This document shows, piece after piece, positions 27,420 through 36,778 of a stretch of 64,000 nucleotides of DNA. The stretch comes from Bog-756 sp963830165 (GTDB lineage: Bacteria; Actinomycetota; Acidimicrobiia; Acidimicrobiales; RAAP-2). The DNA lies in contig CAWHKZ010000008.1 in the NCBI GenBank assembly GCA_963830165.1, positions 310,001-374,000 on the forward strand. The letters run 5' to 3'. Under the pieces are notes generated by a model. The model saw only the letters and a program-made list of their open reading frames with translations, had not been told where the DNA came from and did no database searches. Position numbers and translations under genes: made by a program. Position 1 is the stretch's first letter. Each line of letters starts with the position of its first letter.

Positions 27420-28403
27420 TCAGGCCCGGGTCGCCGCCCCCTGATAGCGCTCCAGGATCCGCCGGGCCGCCCTGGGCGCCAGGTCACGGTCGGCGACGGG
27501 ATCGACGACGTCGGCGTCGGGGCCGAGCCGCAGCAGGAGGCGCTCGAGCCAGGCGTCGCCGCCGACGAAGACCTCCCATACCGGACGGCCCCCCTCCTCG
27601 GCCTCGACGGCGACCGGGATCGTCTCGAGCAGCCACACCTGCGACGGGTCGGCGGTGATCCGCACCCGCCGGCTGTCGGGTCCGGGCACGAACGCACCGA
27701 TCCCCCCGACCGGCGCGCCGTCGTCGCGGGCCGGCAGGTCCGGGAGCTCGTCGGCCAGCACGTCGGGAGCGGCCGGACCGGCAGACTCGGCGGTGGCGAT
27801 GCGATCCACCCGGAAGCGACGGACCCCTTCGGCGACCTCGCACCAGGCGTCGACGTACCAGTGGCCCTCCGAGGCGAACAGCCGCCTCGGCGTGACGGTC
27901 CGCTCGGACGTCTGGTCGGTGGAGGCGGAGTAGTAGGTGATGGTCAGCCGCTCACCCGATCCCAGGGCCTCCCGCACCACGTCGAGCAGGTCGGGCGTGT
28001 CGAGCTCGACCTCGATGCCGGACTGTCCGAGGGCCCGCTCCAACTTGGCCAGGGCCCGCGACAGGGCGCCGTCCTCGTCGCTCCCCGGGACGGCCAGCAG
28101 CGCCCGGGCCGACGCCGCCAGGGCCAGGCCCTCGCTCGGGCTGAGCCGGCGGGGGCGGGACAGGCTCGTCCCCACCCGGGTCGAGACCGTGTCCTCGGTC
28201 ACGACGATCTCGAGCAGCTGGTCCGGCGTGTACGGCGGGACGCCGCAGCACGCGGCCATCTCCAGCTCGGCCACCAGGGCCGCGGGCGTGAGGTCGAACC
28301 GGTCGGCCACCTCCTCGACGGGCGCTTCCCCTTCCTGGGCCAGCCAGGCCAGGATGGCCAGCAAGCGCCGGAGCCGGGTGGCGGTGTCGGTGGTCGGGCT
28401 CAT
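27420..28403 (-). CDS. pafC: WYL-domain transcriptional regulator PafC
   Basis: A 327-residue DeoR/HTH-WYL regulator. The N-terminal winged HTH (RLLAILAWLAQEGEAPVEEV, then ADRFDLTP) is followed by the WYL core (RLTITYYSASTDQTSERTVT, RRLFASEGHWYVDAWCEVAE, VRRFRVDRI) and the WCX C-terminal domain ending LAPRAARRILERYQG. In mycobacteria PafB and PafC form a heterodimer that drives the RecA-independent DNA-damage response. ATG at 28403 overlaps the inferred pafB stop (ATGA), matching the conserved pafB-pafC order. Confidence 0.92.
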   Translation of the reverse strand: MSPTTDTATRLRRLLAILAWLAQEGEAPVEEVADRFDLTPAALVAELEMAACCGVPPYTPDQLLEIVVTEDTVSTRVGTSLSRPRRLSPSEGLALAASARALLAVPGSDEDGALSRALAKLERALGQSGIEVELDTPDLLDVVREALGSGERLTITYYSASTDQTSERTVTPRRLFASEGHWYVDAWCEVAEGVRRFRVDRIATAESAGPAAPDVLADELPDLPARDDGAPVGGIGAFVPGPDSRRVRITADPSQVWLLETIPVAVEAEEGGRPVWEVFVGGDAWLERLLLRLGPDADVVDPVADRDLAPRAARRILERYQGAATRA

Positions 28404-29364
28404 CGAGGGCCTCCCCCGCCGGCGCCGGCGAACGCCTCGAGGCGTTCGATCACGGCCGCCCGCACCTCGCTCGGGTCGGAGCACCTCGGCGTGGTCGAGG
28501 AGGTCGAGTGCCCACGAGACCAGGGCGTCGACGTCGGTCACCACCAGCCGCACGACGACGGCCCCGTCGTCCGACCGCTCGACCACGGCGCCGGCACCGA
28601 GCTCGGTGACCACCCGCGACGACTCGGCCGGGTCGACGGCCACGTCGACCTCCACCGCCTCGCCCGGTCCGAAGTGCCACGGCTCACGGGCGAACTGCTC
28701 GTCGGCGTCGAAGCCGTCCGGGAGCTCCGCCGACCCCGGAGCCCCGACCGTCGGGCACGTCGTCGATCCGGTCCACCCGGAAGGTCCGGGCCTCGCCCCG
28801 GTCACGGTCCCGGCCGACCACGTACCAGTGACCCCCGCGGAAGCGGATGCCGGCCGGGTCGACCGAACGGGCCGCCCCCCGGTACGTGAACCCCACGACC
28901 GCACCGGTGCGCACGGCCTCGAACAGGGGGGGCAGGGCCGGCAGGCCGTCACCGAGGGGCAGGTCGACGAGGGGTAGGGGGGCCCCGCGGCGGGGCCAGG
29001 CCCCGCCCATTCCGAGCTTCGAGAGCGCCTCCCTCCCGATAGGCTCAGCGAGGTGGACGCCGGCCACCGCAACGTTCAGGGCCGCCTGCTCGTCGGGTTC
29101 GAGGCCGAGATCGGGCAGGTAGTACGCGTCGGGGTCCACCCGGTATCCGACCTGCTCCTCGGCCTCGATCGACTCGGCCAGGACCGGCACACCCTCGTCC
29201 CGAAGGAGCCGCTTGTCGCGCTCGAAGGCCTGGCGCCGGGCGTCGTGGCTGTCGGGGTAGCCGGGCACGCGGTCGGCGATCTCGCGCAGGCTGAGCGGGC
29301 GGCAGGCGTCGAGCAGGACCAGCAGGAGGTCGGTCACTCGTTCGAGGCGGTCGGGTTGGGCCAT
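28400..29364 (-). CDS. pafB: WYL-domain transcriptional regulator PafB, frame interrupted
   Basis: The partner of pafC, about 320 residues. The HTH (LSLREIADRVPGYPDSHDAR) and WYL core (AVVGFTYRGAARSVDPAGIR, GGHWYVVGRDRDRGEARTF) are in the first frame. The end (FGPGEAVEVDVAVDPAESSR, LVSWALDLLDHAEVL) is in a second frame after a break near 28745. A further break near 28490 is needed to reach EVRAAVIERLEAFA and the TGA that overlaps the pafC ATG. ATG at 29364; the gene diverges from the CtaG-like gene, with 39 bases between. Confidence 0.87.
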
Positions 29365-29403
29365 TCCCGCCAATCTACGGCCCGCGGGACGCGGGGTCGC
29401 GCC

Positions 29404-30381
29404 GTGAACTCCGCCTGGGCCTGGCACCCCCACCTCCTGTCGTGGGGAGTGCTGGCCCTCATCGGAGCGGCCGCCGCCGCCGGGGACCACCTGCTCGTGC
29501 GACGGTCCGACCACCCGGTCCCGTGGCCCCGGGAACGGTACCTGCGGTTCGCCGGCGGGCTGGTGCTGATCGGCGTCTGCATGGGGTGGCCGCTCGGCGA
29601 CCTGGCCGCCCACTGGTCGCTGTCCGCCCTCGTCCTCCAGCGCTGCCTGCTGGTGCTGGCCGTCGCCCCCCTGCTCCTGTCGGGCCTGTCCGACGAGCTC
29701 ATCCGGTGGCTCACCCGGCCGGCCCCCGTCGACACCCTGCTCGTCCGGGTGGTGCGCCCGCCCGTCGCCGTGATCACCGTGACGGTGCTCGTCGTCGGGT
29801 CGATGGCGCCAGGCCTGGTGGCCGCCCAGTCCTCCTCGGTCGCCGCCCGGGCGGCGTTCGCCGGCCTCGCCGTCCTGGCCGGCATGGTCCTCTGGCTGCC
29901 GATCCTCGGTCGCATCCCGGGCATCCCCCGCCCGCGCCCAATGATCCGGGCCGTCTACCTGGTGGCCCAGGCCATCGTGCCGGTCTTCCTGTCCTTCGTC
30001 TTCATCCTGTCGCCCAAGCCCCTGTACGGCGTGTTCTCCCACTCGGTCGAGGTGATCCGCTTGCGCCCGCTCAACGACCAGCAGGTGGCCGGATTCGTCT
30101 CCAAGCTGTCCTTCCTCTTCGTCCTCATGAGCGTCGCCGGCGTGGAGCTGGCCCGGGCCCCGGACTCCGACGACGATCTCGGACCCGAGGACCCCCTGGT
30201 GTGGGCCGACGTCGAGCGCCAGTTCGAACGCCTCGACCGGCGGGGCCGTCCCCCGGTGGAGGCGGAACCGGGGAGTGGCGGCCCCGGCCCTGCCGACGGC
30301 CTGGCGACGGGGGGCGACCTGCAGGCCGGACCTCCCGGTGACGCCGATCCCGGCAACGAGCGAGGGCCGGGCCCTCCCTAG
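29404..30381 (+). CDS. CtaG-like (caa3-type) cytochrome c oxidase assembly protein
   Basis: A 325-residue integral membrane protein with about seven hydrophobic helices (LLSWGVLALIGAAAAAGDHL, then VLQRCLLVLAVAPLLLSGLS and AIVPVFLSFVFILSPKPLYG). The Caa3_CtaG family assists assembly or copper loading of cytochrome c oxidase in Gram-positive bacteria. PLGDLAAHWSLSALVLQRC and NDQQVAGFVSKLSFLFVLMS are family-like stretches, with His and Met positions suited to metal. The C-terminal 50 residues are a cytoplasmic Gly/Pro-rich tail. GTG at 29404. Confidence 0.85.
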   Translation: MNSAWAWHPHLLSWGVLALIGAAAAAGDHLLVRRSDHPVPWPRERYLRFAGGLVLIGVCMGWPLGDLAAHWSLSALVLQRCLLVLAVAPLLLSGLSDELIRWLTRPAPVDTLLVRVVRPPVAVITVTVLVVGSMAPGLVAAQSSSVAARAAFAGLAVLAGMVLWLPILGRIPGIPRPRPMIRAVYLVAQAIVPVFLSFVFILSPKPLYGVFSHSVEVIRLRPLNDQQVAGFVSKLSFLFVLMSVAGVELARAPDSDDDLGPEDPLVWADVERQFERLDRRGRPPVEAEPGSGGPGPADGLATGGDLQAGPPGDADPGNERGPGPP

Positions 30382-30470
30382 CCGATGCCCGGGCCCAACG
30401 ATGCCGGCTTCGGGCCGGGCCGGCGGCGCCGGTTCGCCAGCGGTCGCCCCGGTGTCCCTACCATGGGCGG

Positions 30471-31848
30471 GTGACCCTGGACGCCCCCTTCGCACCGCAC
30501 GCCCCCCTGGCCGCGGCACCCATGCTGCGGCGCCGGGTGCCCGGGAACGTCCAGGCCGGCGTGGAGCAACTCGGCGGCCGGCCGGCCATGGTGGTGCGTT
30601 CGATCGCCGACATCCGGCGGGGCGCCCTCTCCCTCGACGACGGCGACACCCTGTCCCAGGCAGCCTCGGTGGCGTGCACGTTGCGGGTCCCCTTCGTCCT
30701 GGTGCTCTCGTCGAGCGGTGCCGACGTGTCCGGAGGGGTGGCCTCGCTCCACGGCTGGGGTCGGGCCGCACGGGCCGTGGCGTCCTGTTCCGGCGTGGTG
30801 CCGGTGGTGATCGTCGTGACGGGCCCGGCCCTGTCCGGTCCGGCCCTGTTGCTCGGCCTGGCCGACATCGTGCTCATGACCCCCGAGGCCTACGCGTTCG
30901 TGTCCGGCCCGGCCATGGTGCAGGACTTCACCGGTATCCGCATCGGCCTGCACCAACTGGGCGGCAGCGCCATCCACGCCCGTTCCAGCGGGCTGTGCGC
31001 CATCGAGGCGGCCACACCCGACCAGGCGCTCGACCACGTGGCCCACCTGCTGAGCCTGTTGCCCGGCCCACACCGACGAGCTCCCGCCCCGGGCCGAGGC
31101 CGGCGGGGCACCGGACGGCGCCGGGCTCCGGTCGATGATCCCGGACCGGGCCACCAGCTCCTACGACGTGCGGCGGGTGGCCGCCGCCCTGGCCGACGAC
31201 GGCGACGTGACCGAGCTGTGGCCCCGCTGGTCGCCGCAGCTGGTCACCGGCCTCGGACGCATCGACGGGCGCACCGTCGGGTTCGTGGCCAACCAGTCAC
31301 AGGCCCTGGCCGGCACGCTCGACATCGCCGCCAGCCAGAAGGGGGCGCGCTTCGTCCGCTTCTGCGACGCCTTCAACGTGCCCCTGGTCACCCTGGTCGA
31401 CACCCCGGGATTCCTGCCCGGCAAGGACCTCGAGTGGCGGGGGATGATCCGCCACGGGGCCGAGCTCGCCTTCGCCTACGCCGAGGCCACCGTGCCGCGG
31501 ATCTGCCTCATCCTCCGCAAGGCCTTCGGCGGCGCCTACATCGTCATGGACTCGAAGGGCCTGGGCAACGACCTGTGCTTCGCCTGGCCCGGTGCGGAGA
31601 TCGCCGTCATGGGGGCCGAGGGCGCCGTCCAGATCCTCTACCGCCGTGCCGAGGCCCAGGACCGGGCCGACCTGCAGGACGCCTATGCCGAGCGGTTCCT
31701 CACCCCGTACCAGGCGGCCGAGCGGGGCTTCGTCGACGCGGTGATCGATCCGGCCGACACCCGCCGGGTGGTCGCCGAGTCGCTCGATCTGCTGTCGACC
31801 CGGCGCGAGGCGCTGCCGGGGCGCAAGCACACGGTCGGGCCGCTGTAG
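30471..31848 (+). CDS. Biotin-dependent carboxyltransferase, beta-type, frame interrupted
   Basis: A carboxyltransferase (PF01039) of about 459 residues related to acetyl-/propionyl-CoA carboxylase subunits. The second half is well conserved: FVANQSQALAGTLDIAASQK, VPLVTLVDTPGFLPGKDLEW, then GGAYIVMDSKGLGNDLCFAW and GAEGAVQILYRR. The oxyanion-type Gly-Gly pairs are seen in KAFGGAYIVM. The first half (MLRRRVPGNVQAGVEQLGGR) is more divergent. The halves are in two frames, joined by removing one base near 31063 in TTGCCCGGCCC. GTG at 30471. The exact acyl-CoA substrate is unknown. Confidence 0.87.
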
Positions 31849-31942
31849 GGACGGGGTTTGGAGACCGTCGGGGCCCGATGGTCATGCGGAGACGGGGGAC
31901 GCTGCGACTGGACGGAAGCCTTCCACGGAGGACCGCACTACA

Positions 31943-31978
31943 GCACAGTGCCCCCTCCCGGAGGAGGGGGCACTGTGC
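31943..31978. terminator. Perfect 16-bp terminator hairpin
   Basis: GCACAGTGCCCCCTCC pairs fully with GGAGGGGGCACTGTGC around a CGGA loop. It lies between the carboxyltransferase (plus) and the first pilin (minus) and can end both transcripts. Confidence 0.85.
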
Positions 31979-32032
31979 GTCACTCGCTACCGGGCTCCCA
32001 CCGATGAGCGGTGGTCACGCCGGCACCACTGG

Positions 32033-32598
32033 TCAGCTAGTGGGGAACTTCGTGATCTGCCAGTTGGTGGCGGCGACGGTGGCCGCGTTGCAGTCACTGG
32101 CGGCAGCGGCAGGCGCACTCGCGTACTCCTGGCCGGGAGTGGTGGGCGTATTCGCATTGGTCCACGCACCACCGGGATCGGTGACCGGGTTGGCGATCAC
32201 GTCAGACACGTACCAGCACGTATGGGCATTCGAGTACGACGCCAGCACGATGGCGCCGCCGCCGTCGGTGGCAGCGTTGGCGTCGACGTAGACCGACACG
32301 TCACCCTGCTGACCGGTTGCACCGCTCACGAAGTTGAGGCTCGGCTCCGAAGTGTGCAGCGTTGCCGGCGTGATGCCGGCGTACGTCTGCCCAGCGCTCG
32401 TCTCCGCCGTCTTGGCGGTCGTGAGGGCCGTGTTCAGATTGGACTGGGCTGCCCGGTCATTCGCCCCGCCCGTCACACCCAGGAAGGTGGGGATGGCGAT
32501 GGCGAGCAGGATGGCCAGGATGAGCAGCACGACCATGAGCTCGATGAGGGTGAAACCCGCATCCTCGCCCAGGTCAGCCGCTCCGTCACGCCTGTCAT
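32033..32598 (-). CDS. Type IV pilin-like protein (prepilin), start interrupted
   Basis: A prepilin with the processing site GFTLIELMVVLLILAILLAI, including the Glu at mature position 5, then a globular part with one Cys pair (HTCWYVSD and SDCNAA). About 167 mature residues. The start is uncertain. ATG at 32598 is preceded by GGAG but needs one base correction near 32560 to join the GFTLIEL frame (through DLGEDA). A second ATG at 32627 with GAGGAG six bases upstream opens a 10-codon frame that ends at 32595 and overlaps the 32598 ATG. It is the last of the minus-strand pilus genes. Confidence 0.85.
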
Positions 32599-32979
32599 GT
32601 CAAGCGCTCCATTACGGATGCAATCATTGTATTCTCCTCATTGTTATTGATGCATTTATGTCCAGGCGCCATCATTGACACCCGGTTTGTACTTCGTCCC
32701 GATTCCGCCCGAACTTGAGCACGAACTCCACGATTCAAGAGAAGCCCGGAACCTGGACCGAGGAGACCTCCCGCCATTGGTTGCCATACCAGTCGAGGCT
32801 CGTCGTGCGCCCTGCCTGGCACGGTTCGACCGGGACATTTCCTCTATCGCCAATTACTGGACGCGTACAAAGGACAAATGAAAGGGCTGGAAGTTGCAAC
32901 ACGGTGGCAAGTAGCTCTTCAGATCCACTCAACCTGCGATGCGGTCCATTTGGCGCCGACCAGTGGCCATTCAGTTGGG
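32599..32979. other. Low-GC region upstream of the first pilin
   Basis: About 380 bases visibly richer in A/T than the surroundings. On the minus strand, GAGGAG (32639-32634) and ATG (32627) begin a 10-codon frame, MIASVMERLT, ending at the pilin ATG. Otherwise there is no recognisable gene; it probably contains the pilin promoter and untranslated leader. Confidence 0.55.
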
Positions 32980-33596
32980 TCAGGACGGAAACCCGGATGC
33001 CTGGTATCGGGCGGAGATCCCGGATCCGGTCGCCAGCGGGGTGTACGCGTTGCAGTCAGCCTCTCGCCCGTCGCCGGTCACAGCCACGTAGGACGTGCCC
33101 TCGACAGTCGGGAGTCCGATGGCTCCCGTCACCCGGTGGCTCAGCGTGGTCACATCCTGCGTCGCCAGATAGGGCGTCGACGAGGTTGCCGCCGAACTGA
33201 GTGGACCGGTGTTGTCGACGATGTAGAAGCAGTTTCCCGGAACGGAGAACGACGGCCAGGACGATACCCACCCCGTCCGATGACACGGACACGGAGATGT
33301 CCGACTCCGAGTCCGAGCTCCCCGTCGTGAAGGTCAGGGAACGTCTGGCTCGCCCCGAGCACCGAGGCGAGCGCTCCGGCGTTCGCGCTTCCGCCGACGT
33401 CGTACGTCTGACCGGCGCCCTCGAACTGCGTCTTGGCGTCCGTGAACGCGGTGGTGAGATTCGTCTGGGCCGAGCGGTCGTAGGCTCCGGCCGTGGTGCC
33501 GAGGAACGTGGGCACGGCGATGGCCAGGAGGATCCCCATCACCAGGAGGGCGACGAGTAGCTCGATCATCGTGAATCCGGCGTCGGGGTCCGACAT
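32980..33596 (-). CDS. Second type IV pilin-like protein, frame interrupted
   Basis: A prepilin beginning MSDPDAGFTMIELLVALLVM, so a 7-residue leader ends at Gly before FTMIE. About 205 codons in total. The frame breaks twice (about 33315 and 33245). The joined product reads LTFTTGSSDSESDISVSVSS, then GNCFYIVDNTGPLSSAATSS, and ends ISARYQASGFPS, with a Cys pair as in the first pilin. ATG at 33596 has no clear Shine-Dalgarno. The preceding 295 bases to pilC (33597-33891) hold no gene I can identify. Confidence 0.85.
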
Positions 33597-33891
33597 GACG
33601 AGCGTCGGCTTCGGGACCAGTCGCGGGCGGCAATGCCTCCAGCCGTCGGGTCCCGACCAGGTCAGCACCCAGGCCTGGCTCCCTGTCCGGCATCATCGCT
33701 TCGATCGACGTTGACGGCTCGGGGGACCAGGGCCCACGCGTCCACGACCGCCGTCTCCGAGGAACTCATGTCCTTCCATTCGACAGTTACCGACACCGAC
33801 TTGAGCGGACGTCGAACTGCCGCCCACGATCTCGGCACTGCACGATGCATCGGAGTCGGAACGACGCCTGGCCGACAAGTCCTGGGTTCGG

Positions 33892-35124
33892 TCAGCTCGA
33901 AGGAACGAGCTTGATGTAGTCGAACATCGGCAGGTAGAGCGAGATGACCATGGCGCCGACGCCGATGCCCATGACGACGGTAAGCAAGGGTTCGAGCAGG
34001 GCGGTCAGGTTATTCACCGTCACCTCGACCTCCTGGTCGTAGAAGCCCGCGACCTTCTTGAGCATGCCGTCGAGCTCACCGGTCTGTTCCCCGACCTCGA
34101 TCATCTGGACCATCAGCGCAGGAATCACGTCCTCGTGCTCGCGCAGCGGGTCAGCCAGCGGGCGACCCTCCCGGACGCCCGACTTCGCCTGGAGGAGCAC
34201 ACTGCCGATGGTCACGTTGCCCGCCGTCTCGGCACTGATGTCGAGGGCCTCGAGGATGGGGACCCCGGAGCTGATGAGCGAGCCGAGCGTATTAGTCACC
34301 CGGGCGAGGGCCACCTTGTGGAAGAGCTCACCGAAGATCGGTGGTTTGAGCATCGCCTTGTCCCAGATTCTCCGGCCCTGCTCCGTGGAGATCCACTTCC
34401 GGACGCCGACGATCACCACGACGACCCCTGCGATGACCGCCAACACCCAGACGCTGGTCATGACGTTCGAGACGTCGATCAGGATCTGAGTGGGCAGCGG
34501 GAGCTTTCCGCCCAGGCTCTTGAACAGGTTTTGGAACACCGGGACGATGAAGATGATCATCGCCGAGAAGATGACCAGCATGACCGACAGCACCACGGCC
34601 GGGTACGTCATGGCCGACTTGATGGTCTTGTTGAGTGCTGCTTGCTTCTCGATCGTCTCGGACAGGTCGGTGAGCACCTCGTCCAGGTTCCCACCCACTT
34701 CGCCGGCCTGGATCAGGGTGCAGTAGAGCTTGGAGAAGGCCTTGGGGTGCTTGGCGCACGCCACGGACAAGGAGGAACCGTGCTCGAGATCGGTCCGGAC
34801 CTCGTTGAGGATCCTCGCCAGCTCCGGGTTCTCCACCTGGTTGGCCAGGATCCCGAGCGAGCGTACGACGGACAGGCCGGAGTCGACCATCGTCGACAGC
34901 TGCCGGGTCATGATGGCGACCTCGCGGAGCTTGATCCGACCGGAGATGCCGGGGATCTTGATCTCCGTCTTCAGGCTGACAGCCGACTTGGGCGTCACGG
35001 AGATCGGCATGTAGCCCATCTCGCGGAGGCGCCGGACCACGAGGGCCATGCTGTCGCCGTCGAGCTGTCCCTCGACGAGGTCGCCGGACTTGTCCCGGAC
35101 CTTGTAGTCGAATGTCAGTGACAC
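33892..35124 (-). CDS. pilC: Type IV pilus inner-membrane platform protein
   Basis: A 410-residue PilC/GspF protein. The N-terminal part (FDYKVRDKSGDLVEGQLDGD) is followed by two GspF repeats, each with helical cytoplasmic parts (LCREVAIMTRQLSTM-like: here LREVAIMTRQLSTMVDSGLS; and FHKVALARVTNTLGSLISSG) and paired membrane helices (MLVIFSAMIIFIVPVFQNLF; LLTVVMGIGVGAMVISLYLP). It anchors the PilB and PilT motors. The frame is intact. ATG at 35124, 38 bases after pilT1. Confidence 0.95.
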   Translation of the reverse strand: MSLTFDYKVRDKSGDLVEGQLDGDSMALVVRRLREMGYMPISVTPKSAVSLKTEIKIPGISGRIKLREVAIMTRQLSTMVDSGLSVVRSLGILANQVENPELARILNEVRTDLEHGSSLSVACAKHPKAFSKLYCTLIQAGEVGGNLDEVLTDLSETIEKQAALNKTIKSAMTYPAVVLSVMLVIFSAMIIFIVPVFQNLFKSLGGKLPLPTQILIDVSNVMTSVWVLAVIAGVVVVIVGVRKWISTEQGRRIWDKAMLKPPIFGELFHKVALARVTNTLGSLISSGVPILEALDISAETAGNVTIGSVLLQAKSGVREGRPLADPLREHEDVIPALMVQMIEVGEQTGELDGMLKKVAGFYDQEVEVTVNNLTALLEPLLTVVMGIGVGAMVISLYLPMFDYIKLVPSS

Positions 35125-35162
35125 GGTTCCCCGATTCCTCGGTCAGTGGATCGCGGATCCCA

Positions 35163-36778
35163 TCAGTGGTGCAGGTGGTTGCGGAGGTCTTCCTCATTGG
35201 AGGACCGGTCGTAGGCGATGGACTCGGAGATGATCCCGGCCTTGACGAGATGGCAAGTCCCTGGTCCATCGTCTGCATGCCGAAGGACCCACCCACCTGC
35301 ATCAGCGAGTAGATCTGATGGGTCTTGGCCTGCCGGATCAGGTTGCGGACGGCCGAGGTGCACAGGAGCACCTCGGCGCACGGCGCGCGGCCGGAGCCGT
35401 CGGCGGTGGGCACGAGCTGCTGGGTGACCACACCTTCGAGGGTCGAGGCGAGCATCACCCGGATCTGTTCCTGCTGCTGCGTGGGGAAGACGTCGATGAT
35501 GCGGTCGATCGTCTGCGGTGCGTCCTGGGTGTGGAGCGTGCCGAAGACGAGGTGGCCGGTCTCGGCGGCCGTAAGGGCCATCGAGATGGTCTCGAGGTCG
35601 CGGAGCTCGCCGACCAGGATCACGTCGGGATCCTGGCGCAACACCCGACGTAGCGCCTCGGCGAAGGAGTCGGTGTCCTCACCGATCTCCCGCTGGGTGA
35701 TGATCGACCGCTTGTGGTCGTGCAGGAACTCGATCGGATCCTCGACCGTCACGATGTGCAGCGGCTTGGTCCGGTTGATGATGTCGATCAGCGAGGCCAG
35801 TGTGGTCGACTTGCCCGAGCCGGTCGGCCCGGTGACGAGAACGAGTCCACGTCGCAGGTCGGTGAAGGATCGGATCGAGTCGGGAAGCCCGAGAGCTGGA
35901 GAAGACAGGCATCTCGTGCGGGATCGGAGCGGAGGGCGGCAGTGATGGTCCCCCGTTGAAGGGCGACGTTCACACGGAAGCGCCCCACGCCGGGAATCGT
36001 GTGCGAGGTGTCGAGTTCGTGCTCGTCCTCGAACCGCTCGCGCTGGGACGCCGGCAGGATACCGAAGATCATGTCCCGGATGGACTCGTTGTCGAGCGGC
36101 GGGCACCCCTCGATCGGACGAAGGGCGCCGTGCAGACGGATGTGCCGGGCATGGCCGCGGTCAGGTGCAGGTCGGAGGCCCCGACCGACACCGCGTAACG
36201 TAGAAGGTCGTCGATGTGCAGGGGAACGGCTCGTCCATGCCGCCAGCGACGATTCCCTTCTCGAGCAGCTCCTCGACCGCTGACTCGCGGTCCTGGGGCC
36301 GTCGACGGCCGCCGGAACACGAGCCGTGTCGTCCATGCCGAGTTGCACCGCGATGACGACCGGGTCGGCCAGTACCGGGTGGACGCGGAATCCGACGCGG
36401 CCGGCCAGTTCATCGACCTCGGTCGGCTCGGGCGGATCGCTGAAGGCGACCACCAGCGCGTGCCCGTCGATCTGAAGTGCCATGGCCCCGAACTCGGCAC
36501 CCACCTCGGGCGGCATCGCCGCGGTGGCCTCGGGCTGGGGGGTGAACGACGACAGGTCGACGGCCGGTAGCTGTGCGAGCTGGGACAACGTTCCAACGAC
36601 GACGCTCGGCAGCGCCCGGCCCCGACTGATCAGCAGGTAGCCGAGTGACTGGCTGGTCGCCGTCGCCTCGTCGACCAGGGGCTGGATGCCCGCGGCGGTC
36701 TCGTAGCCCGCCTCGACCAGTGCTGCGGCAAGGCGGCTGTTCCACACGTTGCGTCGTGCCCGACGTGACGGAGGTCAT
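35163..36778 (-). CDS. pilT: PilT-like retraction ATPase with N-terminal MshEN domain, multiply interrupted
   Basis: The ATPase part is unmistakable: VGASDLHLTAAMPG, LVLVTGPTGSGKSTTLASLI (Walker A), QDPDVILVGELRDLETISMA (Walker B) and TGHLVFGTLHTQDAPQTIDR. Upstream, and with no stop between, is a MshEN/GspE-N-like part (LLISRGRALPSVVVGTLSQL, then PPEVGAEFGAMALQIDGHAL). About six single-base breaks occur (near 36745, 36310, 36225, 36130, 35915-35890 and 35258). The join QDRESAVEELLEKGIVAGGM connects the two parts. ATG at 36778 overlaps the pilB stop. If the parts are separate genes, the ATPase would begin at ATG 36238. Confidence 0.82.

Noticed and set aside
32675..32881. A 68-codon plus-strand frame in the low-GC region
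   Set aside because: No Shine-Dalgarno or recognisable sequence; the region fits a promoter/leader better.
33662..33850. A 62-codon minus-strand frame between pilC and the second pilin
   Set aside because: No family resemblance and no clear ribosome-binding site; it may be part of the pilin leader.
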